From: Nonomuraea sediminis
GTDB lineage: Bacteria; Actinomycetota; Actinomycetes; Streptosporangiales; Streptosporangiaceae
Direction: 5' to 3'
Assembly (NCBI RefSeq): GCF_018531495.1
Contig: NZ_JAHDTI010000003.1
Coordinates: forward strand, 248,001 to 312,000
Length of the DNA stretch: 64,000 bases
The position numbers and the translations under genes are program-made. Shown here in pieces: positions 44,763 through 52,560 of the stretch (positions are counted from its first letter, which is position 1; the number at the start of each line of letters is the position of its first letter). Under the pieces are notes generated by a model. The model made no database searches. It was given only the letters and a program-made list of their open reading frames with translations, and was not told where the DNA came from.

Positions 44763-44791
44763 TTGTCTCTGTGACTGTGGGCGCGTAAAGA
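44763..44791 (+). promoter_or_regulatory. Possible promoter of the cysteine-rich peptide gene
   Basis: TTGTCT and TAAAGA stand 17 bp apart, 11 bp upstream of the ribosome site. Spacing is ideal, but the -10 hexamer matches the consensus only partly. Confidence 0.35.
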
Positions 44792-44813
44792 TCCACCCCC
44801 CAAGGAGGTCGCC

Positions 44814-44987
44814 ATGATCCGCGCACTCAACAAGCTGGGAGACCGCCTCCTCGACAAGCTCCTGCCCTCGGCCGATGCCTCGGCCGCGTGCTGGACCGAC
44901 TGGTGCTGCCAGGGCAAGTTCTGCCGGACCTGCTGCTACCACGACTCCACCGGCACCGTCAGCTGCGGCAGCTTCAACTACTGCTGA
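44814..44987 (+). CDS. Cysteine-rich precursor-like peptide (57 residues, 8 Cys)
   Basis: A strong ribosome site (AAGGAGGT) precedes a 57-codon gene. The first 24 residues form an amphipathic, leader-like segment (LNKLGDRLLDKLLPSADASA) with no hydrophobic signal-peptide core but ending in an AxA cleavage motif. The remaining 33 residues are tightly packed with cysteines at 26, 31, 32, 37, 40, 41, 51 and 57, plus Trp27, Trp30 and several aromatic residues. An even number of Cys, no Lys-rich or metallothionein character, and downstream redox, export and protease genes point to a secreted disulfide-rich peptide. Activity is unknown. Confidence 0.8.
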   Translation: MIRALNKLGDRLLDKLLPSADASAACWTDWCCQGKFCRTCCYHDSTGTVSCGSFNYC

Positions 44988-45056
44988 CGCTTCCGATCCT
45001 GTGACAGCCACGCGGTACGGCGCGCGTAGCCGAGGCCGTACTGCGGGCGATCCCCT

Positions 45057-45095
45057 GGACGGTGCGGACCGGCCTGCCAACGGCCCGCACCGTCC
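45057..45095 (+). terminator. Hairpin between the peptide gene and its redoxin gene
   Basis: GGACGGTGCGG and CCGCACCGTCC form a perfect 11-bp stem closing a 17-base loop that can itself pair further. Lying 70 bp after the peptide stop, it would reduce transcription into the processing genes, so that the peptide is made in excess; or it may stabilise the upstream message. Confidence 0.65.
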
Positions 45096-45153
45096 TGGCG
45101 GGTTACGACGCCCCGCGTCACCCGCCGAGCCGCGTCGACCTTAAGGAGCCCGC

Positions 45154-45681
45154 ATGCCGTATGTCATCGCCGCCGTCATCGTCATCGGATTGCTGTGCGT
45201 GGTGGATCTGGTGCTGACCCTGGCGGTGATCCGCCGGCTGCGCGAGCACACGCAGCGGCTGGCGGAGGTGGGGCCGATGCGTTCCCCGCTGGTTCAGCCG
45301 GGGACGACGCTCGGCGACTTCAGCGCGACCACCGTTGACGGCGAGACCGTGTCGCGCGCGTTCTTCTCCGGGCCCAGCGTGGTGGCGGTGTTCTCCACCG
45401 AGTGCGCGTCCTGCCACGAGCGGCTGCCCGAGTTCACGTCCTATCTGGCCGATGCCCGTCCTGAGCGCGTGCTCGCCGTGGTCACCGGCGACGCCGAGGA
45501 GGCCCGGCGGTTCACCTCCGAGCTGACCTCCGCCACCGTCGTGGTCGAGCCGATGGGCGGCCCGGTGAGCAGGGCGCTGCAGGTCTCCAGGTTCCCCAGC
45601 TTCTACCTGGTCGACGGTGACGCGGTGGTCATGGCGGCCGACACCGCCCCCGGCAGCCTCCCGGCGGTCTCCCTCCGATGA
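45154..45681 (+). CDS. Membrane-anchored MauD/TlpA-like thiol-disulfide oxidoreductase
   Basis: A 175-residue thioredoxin-fold protein with one N-terminal membrane helix (about residues 3-26) and a periplasm-facing domain. The active site is C84-A-S-C87 in FSTECASCHERLPEF; the cis-Pro region appears as FPSFYLVDGD. The domain start (GTTLGDFSATTVDGE) matches MauD, which helps form disulfides in the methylamine dehydrogenase small subunit. No methylamine dehydrogenase or MauE gene is present here. Position after the eight-cysteine peptide makes that peptide the evident substrate. AAGGAG lies five bases before the ATG. Confidence 0.88.
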   Translation: MPYVIAAVIVIGLLCVVDLVLTLAVIRRLREHTQRLAEVGPMRSPLVQPGTTLGDFSATTVDGETVSRAFFSGPSVVAVFSTECASCHERLPEFTSYLADARPERVLAVVTGDAEEARRFTSELTSATVVVEPMGGPVSRALQVSRFPSFYLVDGDAVVMAADTAPGSLPAVSLR

Positions 45682-47549
45682 TCTCCTCCGCCGGGCCACG
45701 GCGGTTGCGCGCGGCCGCGGCGCTGGCCTGGCGGGCGCACCCGGCCGCCGTGGTGGGATCCGGTATCACGGTGCTGCTCATGGGCCTGGTCCCGGTCGTC
45801 GCCGCGTGGCTGACCAAGCTCGTCCTCGACGGCCTGGCCGCCGGGCAACGCCCCGCCGAGCTGCTGCCGCAGGGCGTGGCGCTCGGAGTGACCGGCCTGG
45901 CGGGCGCGGCCCTTCCCTCGGTCGCGGAGTACGCCCAGGAGCAGCTGCGCCGCGCGCTCCAGTTGCTGATCCAGGATCGGCTGTTCACCGCCGTCAACGC
46001 CCACCCCGGGCTGAGCCGTTTCGAGAACCCCGCCTTCCACGACCGGGTACGGCTGGCGCAGGAGGCCGGGCAGAACGCGCCGCAGCGGATCGTCCGCTCC
46101 GGCCTGGGAATCGGCCAGGGGGCCGTCACCCTGGCCGGCTTCACGGCGGCGCTGGCCGTACTGGCTCCGGGAATGATCCTCGTCGTGGCGCTGTCCGCGA
46201 TCCCCTCGGTCCGGGCCCAGCTCGACCTGAGCCGGCGCCGCGCCGGGATGATGTGGGGCGTCAGCTCGAGGACCCGGCGGCAGATCTTCTTCGCCAACCT
46301 GCTCACCAGCCCCGACGCGGCCAAGGAGATCCGGCTGTTCGGCCTGGGCGACTTCCTGCGCGCCAGGATGCTGGGCGAGCTGCGCGAGGTCAACGACGCC
46401 GAGCAGGCACTCGCCCGCAGGACGCTGCGCACCCAGGGTTCGCTGTCGCTGGTCGGAGCGGTCGTCGCCGCGCTCGGCCTGCTCTGGGCGATCATCAGCG
46501 CCGCGTCGGGCACGCTGAGCGTCGGCGACGTGGCCGTGTTCGTGGCCGCGGTGGCCGGGGTCCAGTCCGCGCTCACGTCGATCGTCGGGCAGTCGGCCGA
46601 CGCACACAACGCGCTGCTGATGTTCGACCACTACCGCGACGTCGTCGCCGAGACGCCCGACCTGCCCGTCCCGCGGCAGCCGAGCCCCGTCCCCGCGCTG
46701 CGCGAGGGCATCGAGCTGCGCGACGTGTGGTTCCGCTACGACTCCGCGCATCCGTGGGTGCTGAGCGGGGTCGACCTCCTCATCCCCCGTGGCTCCTCCC
46801 TCGCCCTGGTCGGGCTGAACGGCGTGGGCAAGAGCACCCTGGTCAAGCTGATCTGCCGGTTGTACGACCCGGTACGCGGCTCCATCCACTGGGACGGCGT
46901 CGACCTGCGGGACATGGACCCCGCCGAGCTGCGCGATCGCATCGGCGCGGTCTTCCAGGACTACATGTCCTACGACCTGACCGCGGCCGAGAACATCGGC
47001 CTCGGCGACGTCGCGGCCATCGGCTCCCGTGACCGGGTAGAGGCCGCCGCCGGCCTGGCCGGCATCCACGAGACGGTCGCCGGACTGCCACGGGGCTACG
47101 ACACGCTGCTGAGCCGCATCTTCTTCGGCGACAGGGACGACCCCCAGGCGGGCGTGGTGCTCTCCGGCGGCCAGTGGCAGCGCCTCGCCCTGGCCCGCGC
47201 CCTGATGCGCCAAGGACGCGACCTGCTGGTGCTCGACGAGCCGAGCTCCGGCCTGGACGCGCAGGCGGAGCACGCCATTCACCAGAGCCTGCGCCACCAC
47301 CGGGCGGGCCGTACCAGCCTGCTCATCTCACACCGGCTCGGCGCGGTACGGGAGGCGGACGTGATCGTCGTCCTCGCCGAGGGCCGGATCGTGGAACGCG
47401 GCTCGCACACGGAACTGATGTCCCTCGACGGGGAGTACGCGAAGCTCTTCACCCTCCAGGCCCAGGGCTACTCGCCGGCCTTCCCGGAGTCGCGGGAGGG
47501 GGCGAGCGCCCGAACGACGACGCCCAGCACCCGGTCGAAGGGCACGTAA
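45678..47549 (+). CDS. ABC exporter, fused permease-ATPase, no peptidase domain
   Basis: A 623-residue half-transporter. About six membrane helices occupy residues 1-320; the ATPase follows with Walker A GLNGVGKST, signature LSGGQWQRLALARAL, Walker B LLVLDEPSSGLD and switch His LISHRLG. It lacks the N-terminal C39 peptidase of bacteriocin PCAT exporters, so any leader must be cut by another protease. The ATG overlaps the redoxin stop (ATGA). The last 28 codons, Ser/Thr/Arg-rich and unlike the family, overlap the convergent S26 peptidase gene by 82 bp. Peptide export is the likely role. Confidence 0.92.
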   Translation: MISSAGPRRLRAAAALAWRAHPAAVVGSGITVLLMGLVPVVAAWLTKLVLDGLAAGQRPAELLPQGVALGVTGLAGAALPSVAEYAQEQLRRALQLLIQDRLFTAVNAHPGLSRFENPAFHDRVRLAQEAGQNAPQRIVRSGLGIGQGAVTLAGFTAALAVLAPGMILVVALSAIPSVRAQLDLSRRRAGMMWGVSSRTRRQIFFANLLTSPDAAKEIRLFGLGDFLRARMLGELREVNDAEQALARRTLRTQGSLSLVGAVVAALGLLWAIISAASGTLSVGDVAVFVAAVAGVQSALTSIVGQSADAHNALLMFDHYRDVVAETPDLPVPRQPSPVPALREGIELRDVWFRYDSAHPWVLSGVDLLIPRGSSLALVGLNGVGKSTLVKLICRLYDPVRGSIHWDGVDLRDMDPAELRDRIGAVFQDYMSYDLTAAENIGLGDVAAIGSRDRVEAAAGLAGIHETVAGLPRGYDTLLSRIFFGDRDDPQAGVVLSGGQWQRLALARALMRQGRDLLVLDEPSSGLDAQAEHAIHQSLRHHRAGRTSLLISHRLGAVREADVIVVLAEGRIVERGSHTELMSLDGEYAKLFTLQAQGYSPAFPESREGASARTTTPSTRSKGT

Positions 47550-47974
47550 CCCCACGCCCGCGAATCCTCACTCACCGGCCCGTCACCGAGCACCACCAGC
47601 CGCCCCGCAGGAACCGCGTCGCCCGCCGACGCCCCCACCCGGGCCACGACCTGCTCAGGCACCGGATCCCCCGGCACGGCCACCGCCCGCTTGATGAACC
47701 ACATCGCGGCCCCCGGCTCAGGCAACGCCCCCGTGCGCCACACTCCCCCAGGCAGCGCGGTCTGCAACACCACCACCTGCCCCCGCCGAACCCCCGCCCC
47801 CGAGGTCCTCCGGACGAGCACCCGATCCCCGGTCCGGTAGGTCGGCAACATGCTCGCCCCGGAGATCCGCACCACCACGAACCGCCGCCGCGCAACTCCC
47901 AAACCCACGGCCAGAGCCACGACCGAACCCAGCAGAATCACGAGCCGCCACACAACCCCTCCAAAGTCGATCAC
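47468..47974 (-). CDS. S26-family signal peptidase
   Basis: A 168-residue type I signal peptidase of the LepB class, with one N-terminal membrane helix (about 8-27). The catalytic Ser41 is in SGASMLPTYRTGD and the general-base Lys95 in FIKRAVAVPGD; the late conserved LGDGPVSEDSRAWG segment is also present. Shorter than the housekeeping enzyme, it resembles dedicated peptidases beside small exported peptides. The precursor's AxA motif just before the first cysteine is a plausible site. The gene converges on the exporter and shares its 3' end. Confidence 0.9.
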   Translation of the reverse strand: MIDFGGVVWRLVILLGSVVALAVGLGVARRRFVVVRISGASMLPTYRTGDRVLVRRTSGAGVRRGQVVVLQTALPGGVWRTGALPEPGAAMWFIKRAVAVPGDPVPEQVVARVGASAGDAVPAGRLVVLGDGPVSEDSRAWGYVPFDRVLGVVVRALAPSRDSGKAGE

Positions 47975-48032
47975 CCACGCCGACCCTAGCGATCAACCCC
48001 CTCTTCGAACAGCAGACCGCTAAGGTGACGCC

Positions 48033-48620
48033 GTGATCAGCAAGCCGCCCGGATTACCGTTTCTGATCGTCTTCTCAGCCGTGGCCGCCATCATCCTGAT
48101 ACGGGCCAGCTACCCGCTCTGGGACGAGATCGAGATGATCCTGATCGGGATCCCCGTCGGGCTGATCCTGCTCACCTACTGGGCAGGCCGGATGGTGTGG
48201 GCCGACCACAGGGGAACCGTGCCGGACGGTCTGAAGTACCGCTGGATCCTGCCCTTCTTCATCTCGGGCGGCGTCATGCTCGCGCTCTTCACGGACGCGC
48301 CTTTCTGGATTCGCTTCACGATCTCCGAATCGAGCCTGGAGGCCTATGCCAAAGCCGTGACCTCCAGCGACAAGGCGCCCTGCCAATGGGCAGGCCTCTA
48401 CCACGTATGCGGCGGATCGCGATACCACGACGGCGTCACCGATGAAGTGCTCCCCGATAGTGCACGGTTCGAGGTCCGAGGCTGGTTCCTCGGCGGCGGC
48501 AAAGGCTTCATCTGGCTGCCCACCGGCGAGCCGAACGACATAGCCGGCGAGTACGGCGAGAGCTACAGCCATCTGAAGGACCGCTGGTACGGCTACGCAG
48601 GTCCCAGGGGCGGCTGGTAA
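48033..48620 (+). CDS. Membrane protein of unknown function
   Basis: A 195-residue protein, GTG start, with three hydrophobic segments (about residues 8-24, 34-50 and 68-86) and a C-terminal extracytoplasmic domain of about 100 residues. That domain contains two cysteines (CQWAGLYHVC), which could pair, and a Gly/Trp/Tyr-rich end. I recognise no family. It diverges from the S26 peptidase gene with 58 bp between starts, so it may or may not belong to the peptide locus. Confidence 0.7.
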   Translation: MISKPPGLPFLIVFSAVAAIILIRASYPLWDEIEMILIGIPVGLILLTYWAGRMVWADHRGTVPDGLKYRWILPFFISGGVMLALFTDAPFWIRFTISESSLEAYAKAVTSSDKAPCQWAGLYHVCGGSRYHDGVTDEVLPDSARFEVRGWFLGGGKGFIWLPTGEPNDIAGEYGESYSHLKDRWYGYAGPRGGW

Positions 48621-48764
48621 TCCACGGCACCAAGGACCGGCCTTGATCTCAGGCCCACCAAGCGCGCGGGTGTGGGGGGCGACATGGGGGTGTAGGGGTG
48701 GGGCACATTGATTCGGATCGGGGATCGAGGGAGCTTGGGCCATCCGAGCTATGCGGGAGGGCTG

Positions 48765-50006
48765 ATGGGACAACGATCATGGGGGCGCGCGGTCGCGGCG
48801 CTGGTGTTAGCGGGCGGGATGATGGTCGCGGCGCCTGCCGAGGCGACGGCGTCGCTGACGCTGGAGGCCTCCTACACCTCCGGGCTGGAGAACGGGTGGG
48901 CGCTGGTCGAGCGCTACAAGGACAACTCCACCGGGTTCCTGTCCGAGACCTATCCGTCTGACGGGCGGGGTGATCAGGCGGGGCAGACCAAGCGGCTGTT
49001 CGGCGACGTGGCGCGGCCGCATTCCTCGCGCTTCCTGCTGTATCACGCGCCGGGCTGGCAGACGGGGGCCAAGGCCACACCTGTGCTGCTGGTGCACGGG
49101 GCCAACCAGAACGCCGATCTGGCCTGGGCCAATCCCAACGCCAAGGGGGCGTACGGGTGCGGGCAGGCCAGTTGTCCCACCACGGGGCTCATGCAGTACC
49201 TGTCGGGGCAGGGGTACAAGGTGTTCGCGATCGGGTTCCCGCATGTCACGGGGGACGGCTACTACTGGGCGGAGCAGATCCACGACGCCGTCGCCACGAT
49301 CAAGGCGAAGACCGGGGCGGCGCAGGTGGACGTGATCGGCTGGTCGAAGGGGGCGTTCAATGCGCGCATGTACGTCTCGTCGCTGCGCAAGACCTGGGGC
49401 ACGGCCTACGCGGGCGACGTCAGGAAGCTGATCCTGCTCGGCGGGCCGAACAAGGGCTTCGACTGGGGCTACCGCCACGGCTGGACCCACGATTTCGCGA
49501 TATTTCCGGAATGCGGGGGGTCGTTGAACGCGCCCGCGCCCCACTCCCAGATGGTCTGCTACGGCCTGTGGCGCAACCACCCCGAGCTGAGCTACGAGGG
49601 CGACGCCTACCCCGGCTCCGACGACATGCTCTACCGCTGGGACGACGTCTACCCGCTGCCCACCACCGAGCAGGACTGGTACACCACCTACTACGGCGGC
49701 ACCGGCTTCTACACCGCCGGCCGCGGGATCCAGTGGGCCATCGACAGGGGCTCCCTGGTGCAACCCCTCATCAACGCGGGCACTCCCGCGAGCGTCCCGG
49801 TCTACCAGCTGTGCGGCAACACGCCCGACATGGCGCTGCTCCACAACGAGCACACCGGCCCGTCGGACGGCGCGGTCTTCGTGGCGAGCTGCACCGCCCC
49901 CGACGGCATCGCGAACCGGGCCGCCACGGCGACGCTCGCCCTCAACCACCTCAAACTCGGCTGGGCCGCCTCCGCCATGACCCAGATCTCCACCTGGCTC
50001 GGCTGA
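48765..50006 (+). CDS. Secreted alpha/beta-hydrolase, lipase-like
   Basis: A 413-residue exported hydrolase. The signal peptide is clear (RSWGRAVAALVLAGGMMVAA, cleavage after EATA or nearby). The fold has the oxyanion-strand LLVHGANQN and the nucleophile elbow GWSKGAFNARM, with Lys after Ser instead of the more usual Met or Gln; an Asp and a late His in the C-terminal third complete a possible triad (HNEHTGPSDG). It resembles EstA/lipase class 2 enzymes of soil actinomycetes. The ATG at 48765 is chosen for its GGGAGG ribosome site. Confidence 0.88.
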   Translation: MGQRSWGRAVAALVLAGGMMVAAPAEATASLTLEASYTSGLENGWALVERYKDNSTGFLSETYPSDGRGDQAGQTKRLFGDVARPHSSRFLLYHAPGWQTGAKATPVLLVHGANQNADLAWANPNAKGAYGCGQASCPTTGLMQYLSGQGYKVFAIGFPHVTGDGYYWAEQIHDAVATIKAKTGAAQVDVIGWSKGAFNARMYVSSLRKTWGTAYAGDVRKLILLGGPNKGFDWGYRHGWTHDFAIFPECGGSLNAPAPHSQMVCYGLWRNHPELSYEGDAYPGSDDMLYRWDDVYPLPTTEQDWYTTYYGGTGFYTAGRGIQWAIDRGSLVQPLINAGTPASVPVYQLCGNTPDMALLHNEHTGPSDGAVFVASCTAPDGIANRAATATLALNHLKLGWAASAMTQISTWLG

Positions 50007-50103
50007 GCCAAGCGGCACAGCAACCGCCTCGTTCCAGCGACATGACGCTGCTGCGGGGTCACGGCAACCGTCTCTTCCCGCGGCATCGCATCGCCACCAG
50101 GTA

Positions 50104-50130
50104 CGGCGTGCCTCCCACCGAGGCACGCCG
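50104..50130. terminator. Terminator hairpin after the lipase gene
   Basis: CGGCGTGCCTC and GAGGCACGCCG form a perfect 11-bp stem with a 5-base loop, about 100 bp downstream of the lipase stop. Confidence 0.7.
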
Positions 50131-50173
50131 CAGGCGGTGCCGCGACCAAGAACCTGTGTTGTGCAGATAATGA

Positions 50174-50189
50174 CTTGAGAAGATTTAAG
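50174..50189. promoter_or_regulatory. Possible MarR site ahead of its gene
   Basis: CTTGAGAAGATTTAAG is an imperfect palindrome (CTTnA-N6-TnAAG) in a locally A/T-rich patch, eight bases before the MarR start. MarR proteins often repress their own gene from such a site. Confidence 0.3.
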
Positions 50190-50197
50190 ATGGGTCC

Positions 50198-50674
50198 ATG
50201 TCGACACCTGAGCCGGTGACTCCTGCCCGTCGTGATCTCGAAGCCGGTCTCCAAGCCGAGGTGCAGCAGGCCATCGCCGACGGAATCCTGCTCCAGCAGG
50301 CCGTGGCCGACCGCCTCGGCCTGGGCCTGAGCGACTTCAAGTGCCTGACCGCCCTGAGCGGAATGGACGCGCCCACAGCGGGGGATGTCGCCGCTCACAC
50401 GGGACTGACCACGGGCGCCGTCACGCGGATGATCGATCGCCTGGAGCGCGGCGGGTGGGTGCGACGTGAGCACGGCACTCAGGATCGCCGCAAGGTGATC
50501 GTGCGCTTGGTGCCCGAGAAGATGTCACAGGTCGGCCCGCTGTTCGACGGCATGTCGGCGGCGTGGACCCAGGCCCTGGCGGAGTACGACGACGATCAGA
50601 TCGCGATGATGCTCGACCTGTTCCGGCGCATGCGCACGGTCGCCAGGCAACAGGCGCTCGCCCTCGCCGAGTGA
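50198..50674 (+). CDS. MarR-family transcriptional regulator
   Basis: A 158-residue MarR regulator. The winged helix spans about residues 55-115 (GDVAAHTGLTTGAVTRMIDRLERGGWVRREHGTQDRRKV in sequence, given here only in part: TTGAVTRMIDRLERGGWV and DRRKVIVRL). The length is normal. It converges on a decayed acyl-CoA synthetase gene, so its original partner may have been lost. There is no clear ribosome site, which may reflect a leaderless or short-leader message. Confidence 0.92.
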   Translation: MSTPEPVTPARRDLEAGLQAEVQQAIADGILLQQAVADRLGLGLSDFKCLTALSGMDAPTAGDVAAHTGLTTGAVTRMIDRLERGGWVRREHGTQDRRKVIVRLVPEKMSQVGPLFDGMSAAWTQALAEYDDDQIAMMLDLFRRMRTVARQQALALAE

Positions 50675-50688
50675 CAACCGCGAAGCGG

Positions 50689-51333
50689 CTATCGGTCGAG
50701 CAGCCGATCCCGCAGCGGACCCTTGACGATCTTGTCGACGGCGTTCTTGGGCAGTGCGTCTTCGAACCACACGGCGCGTGGGCGTTTTACGACCGCCGCT
50801 TCCAGCACCGCCGGGCGAGAGCACAGTACGTCCTCGATCTCCTTCGGCAGCCCGTAGCCCTCCACCACCGGCACGCCGTACCGCGTTTCGAAGCCGGTCA
50901 GCAGCTCCGCGCTCGCCGGCGCAGCGCCGCAGCCGACGAAGCGCAGCGAGGACGTGTCGGGGCGCACGTCCGCGGGTCGAACCGGGGGCCGATCACCGTC
51001 GACGCTCCCCCGAGCAGTGGCGCGAGCGTGCTCACCACGATCGCGTTGGCGTGGAACAGCGGCAGGATCAGCAGGGAGCGGTCGGCGGCGGAGACCGCGC
51101 TCCATGCCAGCCACATGTCGACCATCGCCGCGATGTTGGCGTGCGTGAGCATGACGCCCTTGGGCTTGGCGGTCGTACCGCTGGTGTAGATCAGCAACGC
51201 GAGGTCGTCGCGCTCGGCGCGGGCGTCCGGCGCTCCGCCCGGCGGCACGGGCTCCCCGAGGACGTCCGCGTCGACCGAGCCGCGGCACGACGGGGGCCAC
51301 CAGCGCGGCGGTCGACTGCTCGACGATGGCCAC
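50689..51333 (-). pseudogene. Decayed AMP-binding acyl-CoA synthetase
   Basis: Fragments of an ANL-superfamily ligase lie in two frames. One frame (about 50970-51248) reads [18 protein letters not shown], the AMP-binding P-loop. A frameshift near 50960-50985 moves the sequence to another frame, giving [18 protein letters not shown]. Then GYGL is joined directly to PKEIEDVL, and the end has LPKNAVDKIVKG, so the central domain hinge and most of the C-terminal domain are deleted. The N-terminal third is also absent. This is a dead gene. Its 3' end converges on the MarR gene. Confidence 0.85.
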
Positions 51334-51461
51334 GGACGCGTTCGACGTCAGTCAATCATCTTGATGTTTTGTCTTTGCCCTTGATGCGGCGTTGCCTGCA
51401 GCAGTCCGAACGGGTCGCGACCCACGAGCACGTCACTGGCTGACCTGCGGATACGTTGGCT

Positions 51462-52559
51462 TCAGAGCCAGTCGCGGCGTTTGAAGACCGCGTAGAGGAC
51501 GAGGCAGACCGTGCCCATGAGGAAGATGGCGAAGGGGTAGCCGAAGATCCAGTGGAGTTCCGGCATGTGCTCGAAGTTCATGCCGTAGATCGTCCCGACG
51601 AGCGTGGGCGCGAAGAGGATGGCGGCCCAGGCGGAGATCTTCTTGACCTCCTCCCCCTGCTTGATGCTGGTCTCCGTGAGGGCCTGGGTGACCAGCGTGG
51701 AGTTGATCACCAGGATGTCCTGCAGCATCTGGCGGAAGCCGGCCACCCGTTCCGAGACCGTGATCGCGTGGTCCGCCACGTCCCGCAGGTAGCTCTGGAG
51801 CTCCTGGTTGACCCCGTACTTGGGCGCGCCGAGGATGAAGCCGTCGATCATGCGGATGAGCGGCTGCGTGGCGCGCTGGAACTCGATGACCTCGCCCGAC
51901 AGCTCGTAGACGCGGCGCGAGACCGAGGGGTCGCCGCCGAAGACCTGGGCCTCGATCTCCTCCAGGTCCTTCTGGAGGCCGGCGACGACGGGGGCGTAAC
52001 CGTCGACCACGGCGTCGAGGATGGCGTACAGGACGGCTTGGGGACCCTGGCGGAGCAGGTCGGGCTCCGATTCCATGCGTTTGCGCACGGCGTGCAGGTC
52101 GGGCGCCTCGGCGTGCCGTACCGTGATCACGAAGTTGGGGCCGACGAAGACGTGCACCTCGCCGAAGGCGACCTCCTCGACGTCGTCGAGGTAACGGGCG
52201 GCGCGCAGGACCACGAAGAGGGTCTCGCCGTAACGGTCGGCCTTGGGACGCTGGGAGCCGACGATGGCGTCCTCGAGGGCGAGTTCGTGGAGTTCGAACT
52301 CCTCGCCCAGCTTGACCAGCTCCCACTCCTTGGGGCGGTAGAGGCCGATCCAGGCCATGCTGCCCGGCTCCTGTTTGAGCCGTTCGAAGGCGTCCGCCAG
52401 CGAGCCGGGGTTGTCGACGCGATGGCCGTCCACGTAGATGGCGTTGTCGATGACGGTCGGCCGGTAGGGGGCCTGATCGATGGCCCGCGGGTCCATCGAG
52501 TGCTCGGGCGCCTCCTCACGCGGGGCCGTGGCACGCCTGAACCCCTTCAGCCGCGCCAT
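51462..52559 (-). CDS. corA: Magnesium/cobalt transporter CorA
   Basis: A 365-residue CorA. The long cytoplasmic alpha/beta funnel domain is followed by two C-terminal membrane helices; the hallmark Y-G-M-N (Gly326-Asn328) closes the first helix, and the protein ends in basic FKRRDWL after the second. The family acts as a pentameric Mg2+ channel in the cell membrane. The ATG at 52559 lies one base from the NTF2-like gene's stop (52561), so it is the third gene of an amidohydrolase-NTF2-corA run. Confidence 0.95.
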   Translation of the reverse strand: MARLKGFRRATAPREEAPEHSMDPRAIDQAPYRPTVIDNAIYVDGHRVDNPGSLADAFERLKQEPGSMAWIGLYRPKEWELVKLGEEFELHELALEDAIVGSQRPKADRYGETLFVVLRAARYLDDVEEVAFGEVHVFVGPNFVITVRHAEAPDLHAVRKRMESEPDLLRQGPQAVLYAILDAVVDGYAPVVAGLQKDLEEIEAQVFGGDPSVSRRVYELSGEVIEFQRATQPLIRMIDGFILGAPKYGVNQELQSYLRDVADHAITVSERVAGFRQMLQDILVINSTLVTQALTETSIKQGEEVKKISAWAAILFAPTLVGTIYGMNFEHMPELHWIFGYPFAIFLMGTVCLVLYAVFKRRDWL

Positions 52560-52560
52560 G

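Noticed and set aside
44698..44765. CAAGATCA ... TGATCTTG inverted repeat upstream of the peptide gene
   Set aside because: Arms of 8 bp separated by 52 bp; too far apart to count as a hairpin or operator without further support.
45603..47300. A 565-codon minus-strand frame opposite the ABC exporter
   Set aside because: Shadow of the exporter, whose ATPase motifs are unambiguous.
44814..47974. Methylamine utilisation (mau) locus
   Set aside because: Only a MauD-like redoxin is present; no MauA, MauB or MauE and no tryptophylquinone-cofactor enzyme genes.
44814..47974. Lanthipeptide, thiopeptide or lasso-peptide cluster
   Set aside because: No LanB/C, LanM, LanKC, YcaO, asparagine-synthetase-like or radical-SAM gene is found in the neighbourhood.
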